8,443 bases of DNA from CAZCBJ01 sp964496705 (GTDB lineage Bacteria; Chloroflexota; Anaerolineae; Anaerolineales; Anaerolineaceae): assembly GCA_964496705.1 (NCBI GenBank), contig CAZCBJ010000179.1, positions 1-8,443 of the forward strand. Direction: 5' to 3'. Position numbers and translations under genes: made by a program. Shown piece after piece: positions 6,333 to 8,443 of the stretch; position 1 is the stretch's first letter, and each line of letters begins with the position of its first letter. The notes beneath the pieces were generated by a model. That model searched no databases. It saw only the letters and a list, made by a program, of their open reading frames with translations, and was not told the DNA's origin.

Positions 6333-6992
6333 ATGGAACAGCAAATTCACACGTTCGAAGCGTATCTGGATGACGAACAGCGCGCAGTATTGGCCGGATT
6401 GACCAGCCCGGCGACGATCCAGGCCTTTCTGGACAGCATCCCCTATGCGCCGGAGGAGCGCAACCGTTGCCCGCTCAACGTGCTGCGCGACCGGCGCGGG
6501 CATTGTCTGGATGGCGCGCTCTTCGCGGCGATGGCCTTGCGCCGTATAGGCTATCCACCCGTGGTCGTTGACTTGCTGCCGGAGCCGGGGACCGACGATG
6601 ATCACATGTTGGCGCTTTACAAGTGCAACGGGCGCTTTGGGGCGCTGGCCAAGTCCAACTTCGTCGGCCTGCGGTTCCGCGAAGCGGTCTATCGCAGCGT
6701 GCGCGAGTTGGTGATGTCCTACTTCGAGGTCTTTTTCAACGTAAAGGGGCAGAAGACATTGCGCGCGTACACCGTACCGCTGAACCTGACCCCGTTCGAC
6801 AAGCACGGCTGGCTGTGGGACGACGCGGGGGTGGAGGTCATCGTCGCACGGCTCGAAACCGCGCGGCAGATTCCCCTGTTGGCACCGGCATTGGCGGCGA
6901 CGCTCTCGCCGGTAGACCGGCGTTCGTATGACGCGGGGTTGTTGGGAGCGGATCTCAACGGCCTGTACGTGCCCCAGGAGGATAGGCTGTGA
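6333..6992 (+). CDS. Transglutaminase-like cysteine-fold protein, 219 aa
   Basis: The ATG at 6333 was chosen because the frame upstream of it runs through the end of gene 2 and the intergenic hairpin; a G-rich stretch (AAGGGGG, 6314-6320) lies 12 nt ahead. The protein has no signal peptide or membrane segment, so it should be cytoplasmic. A conserved-looking core G-H-C-L-D-G-A-L-F-A-A-M-A-L-R (Cys58) is followed by D-D-D-H-M-L-A-L-Y (His91) and A-K-S-N-F-V-G-L-R-F-R (Asn109). This order and spacing, with Cys at the start of a helix and His on a strand, fit the papain/transglutaminase-like fold. Asn109 or a nearby Asp could complete a triad, but that is a guess. The substrate is unknown; protease, amidase or cross-linking activity are all possible. 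It is separated from gene 2 by the hairpin and from gene 4 by 99 nt, so it may be its own unit. Confidence 0.8.
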   Translation: MEQQIHTFEAYLDDEQRAVLAGLTSPATIQAFLDSIPYAPEERNRCPLNVLRDRRGHCLDGALFAAMALRRIGYPPVVVDLLPEPGTDDDHMLALYKCNGRFGALAKSNFVGLRFREAVYRSVRELVMSYFEVFFNVKGQKTLRAYTVPLNLTPFDKHGWLWDDAGVEVIVARLETARQIPLLAPALAATLSPVDRRSYDAGLLGADLNGLYVPQEDRL

Positions 6993-7091
6993 CCCCGGCA
7001 GAAAAACTTATCATGTGAGCCTATCGAGAATACTGGCTGATGAAGTCTAGAAATCAATATGAGCGCAGTTACACTTCAGGTGTGTGCTGAA

Positions 7092-8443
7092 ATGTCCATA
7101 AGTCACTTTCGAGTCTTATGTGTTTTGGTTATCTTGTGTGCGGCTTGCGGCCCGGCGACTGAAACACCTGTGCCGACTTTTCGCGTACAAACTGTTACTT
7201 CAACGCCTGCGGCTTTGTATACGCCATCTCTGACATTGGCCGCTTCTACCGCGCCCCCGGCATCGCCTTTTCAACTTGATGGATTAGAGGGCTGGTGCTG
7301 GCAGGATATTTTGGGGTTAGTGGATGCGCTCAACGATGTATTCTTTTTGGATAGGCAAACCGGCTGGGCTGTAGGTGAAGGGGGAATTATCCTGCACACT
7401 CAAGATAGTGGAGTGACATGGCAGCGGCAAATTAGTCCTGTGCGGGAGAATTTTCATCGCGTGTTTTTTGTAGATGCTCATCGTGGTTGGATTGCGGGGC
7501 GGGGTGTTTTGTTGCACACCGAGGATGGAGGACGCGTCTGGGTAGAACATCCCTTACTATCAGGGGTTAACTCTTGGGAATCTGTGGATTTTGCATGGGC
7601 GGATGCTCACACGGGCTGGTTGATATTCAGTGAGCATATTTTTCATACCTTTGATGGTGGGCAGACCTGGCAAGAACAATCCCAAAGTTCAGACTGGTTG
7701 TTAGAAAACATCGTTTGTTTGGATGATCGACATGCTTGGATTACGAGTGGCGATACTATTTTGCGCACGACTGACGGTGGTCTAACCTGGAGTTCCCATA
7801 ATTATGGCCCAGGTTATTATTTCTCTGCGTTTACCTTCACCAATGAACACTTGGGGTGGGCCGTTAGTTTTGATCATATTCTGCATACTGTTGATGGTGG
7901 GCAGACTTGGTATGTGCAACATGAGACTGAGAATGTTTACGGGTTGGCGGATGTGTTTTTCTTGAATGAAAACACTGGCTGGGCTGTGAGTCCTTCTGGA
8001 CAATTATGGTTTACAGATGACGGCGGTATGATATGGGAAGACCGGGATATCCCCCCATTAAGGCGAGCTATCTTTTTCGTGGATGCTCAAGAGGGGTGGG
8101 CTGTGGGTAACTGGCAAGATGGAGAACGCGCGACCATTATGCATACGCGCGACCGGGGCACAACCTGGCAAATTCAAGATACTTTTATCGAAATGCCTGC
8201 TTCAGCCTATACAGCGAGTTCTCGTTTGACAAACTATATTGCTGAGGAAACACCATTGACAGAAGCTTTGGTGGTACGACTTGTTCCAGGTCCTTGTAGC
8301 TATACCGAGGGTTATTTAATCACAGAAGCTCTATATAGTTTGGGTTGGAATGGTAAGGTTTGGAGAAACTCTTCCCCTTCGTCCTCCGATTATGTAATGG
8401 ATACAATTGAGCGATTCGATGCTGATGTAGACCGAGATGGTGT
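7092..8443 (+). CDS. Ycf48/BNR-type seven-repeat beta-propeller lipoprotein, 3' partial
   Basis: The frame is open from the ATG at 7092 to the window end (450 codons plus 2 nt) with no stop. The N-terminus is a lipoprotein-like signal: a hydrophobic V-L-C-V-L-V-I-L-C-A-A-C-G, lipidation probably at Cys19, with Cys rather than the usual Leu at -3, then a Thr/Pro/Ala-rich linker to about 7270. Seven repeats follow with the Ycf48/BNR pattern F-F-x-D-x-x-x-G-W-A-V-G-x-x-G-x-I-L-H-T-x-D-G-G-x-T-W, starting near 7332, 7455, 7578, 7704, 7824, 7947 and 8064, enough for one closed propeller. The last part (from about 8185) is not recognised. Ycf48 (HCF136) proteins assist photosystem II assembly in phototrophs, but the same repeat is common in heterotroph surface proteins, and nothing here points to photosynthesis. 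An in-frame ATG at 7059 is an alternative start but would put 11 extra residues before the signal. The DNA is much AT-richer than genes 1-3. Confidence 0.85.
   Translation, partial: MSISHFRVLCVLVILCAACGPATETPVPTFRVQTVTSTPAALYTPSLTLAASTAPPASPFQLDGLEGWCWQDILGLVDALNDVFFLDRQTGWAVGEGGIILHTQDSGVTWQRQISPVRENFHRVFFVDAHRGWIAGRGVLLHTEDGGRVWVEHPLLSGVNSWESVDFAWADAHTGWLIFSEHIFHTFDGGQTWQEQSQSSDWLLENIVCLDDRHAWITSGDTILRTTDGGLTWSSHNYGPGYYFSAFTFTNEHLGWAVSFDHILHTVDGGQTWYVQHETENVYGLADVFFLNENTGWAVSPSGQLWFTDDGGMIWEDRDIPPLRRAIFFVDAQEGWAVGNWQDGERATIMHTRDRGTTWQIQDTFIEMPASAYTASSRLTNYIAEETPLTEALVVRLVPGPCSYTEGYLITEALYSLGWNGKVWRNSSPSSSDYVMDTIERFDADVDRDG

Noticed and set aside
7092..8181. Photosystem II assembly role for the Ycf48-like protein
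   Set aside because: The repeats are shared with many heterotroph surface lipoproteins, and no photosynthesis gene is seen nearby.

Overview
This 8.4 kb window carries four protein genes, all on the + strand, and looks like an accessory cell-surface locus of a Chloroflexota bacterium (Anaerolineae or Caldilineae type). That assignment is an inference from three things. The first three genes are GC-rich. The exported proteins are built from Ig-like, beta-helix, SBBP and Ycf48-type beta-propeller modules. Two of them carry a Y-L-P-L-x-L-R tail motif that I associate with Chloroflexota secreted proteins. No rRNA, tRNA, CRISPR array, transposase or phage gene was seen.

Layout. (1) 3-3389: 3' part of a large exported protein, open at the left edge of the window. 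It holds Ig/FN3-like modules, an internal tail motif, then a right-handed beta-helix ending in a choice-of-anchor-Q-like D-I-G-A-D-E-Y motif. (2) 3429-6243: a signal-peptide protein with an N-terminal domain typical of SBBP proteins, seven SBBP blades, a carboxypeptidase-regulatory-like domain, a DUF11-like domain and a C-terminal R-I-Y-L-P-L-T-L-R tail. As sequenced it is split between two reading frames. (3) 6333-6992: a cytoplasmic transglutaminase-like protein with a Cys58/His91 pair, preceded by a perfect 15-bp-stem hairpin. (4) 7092 to the right edge: a lipoprotein with seven Ycf48/BNR-type repeats in clearly AT-richer DNA, truncated by the window end.

The most notable signal is a pair of composite short-tandem-repeat elements inside genes 1 and 2. 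Each has a G/A-rich array with a 7-nt period (12 units at 3634-3717; octads passing into heptads at 2854-2920), a spacer of 34-38 nt, and a pyrimidine-rich or C-rich heptad array (10 units at 2959-3028; 7 units at 3752-3800). Seven is not a multiple of three, so gain or loss of one unit changes the reading frame. In gene 2 the signal peptide and N-terminal domain run into a stop codon inside the 12-unit array, while the rest of the protein continues in another frame. Removing exactly one heptad would join them into a 935-residue protein. This suggests a phase-variable surface gene caught in the OFF state, or a gene broken by repeat drift. Gene 1 carries the same kind of element but is currently in frame.

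Genes 1 and 2 are 39 nt apart and probably co-transcribed. No shared biochemical pathway with genes 3 and 4 can be read from the sequence. The products of genes 1, 2 and 4 would all act outside the cytoplasmic membrane as binding, scaffold or adhesion-type proteins.
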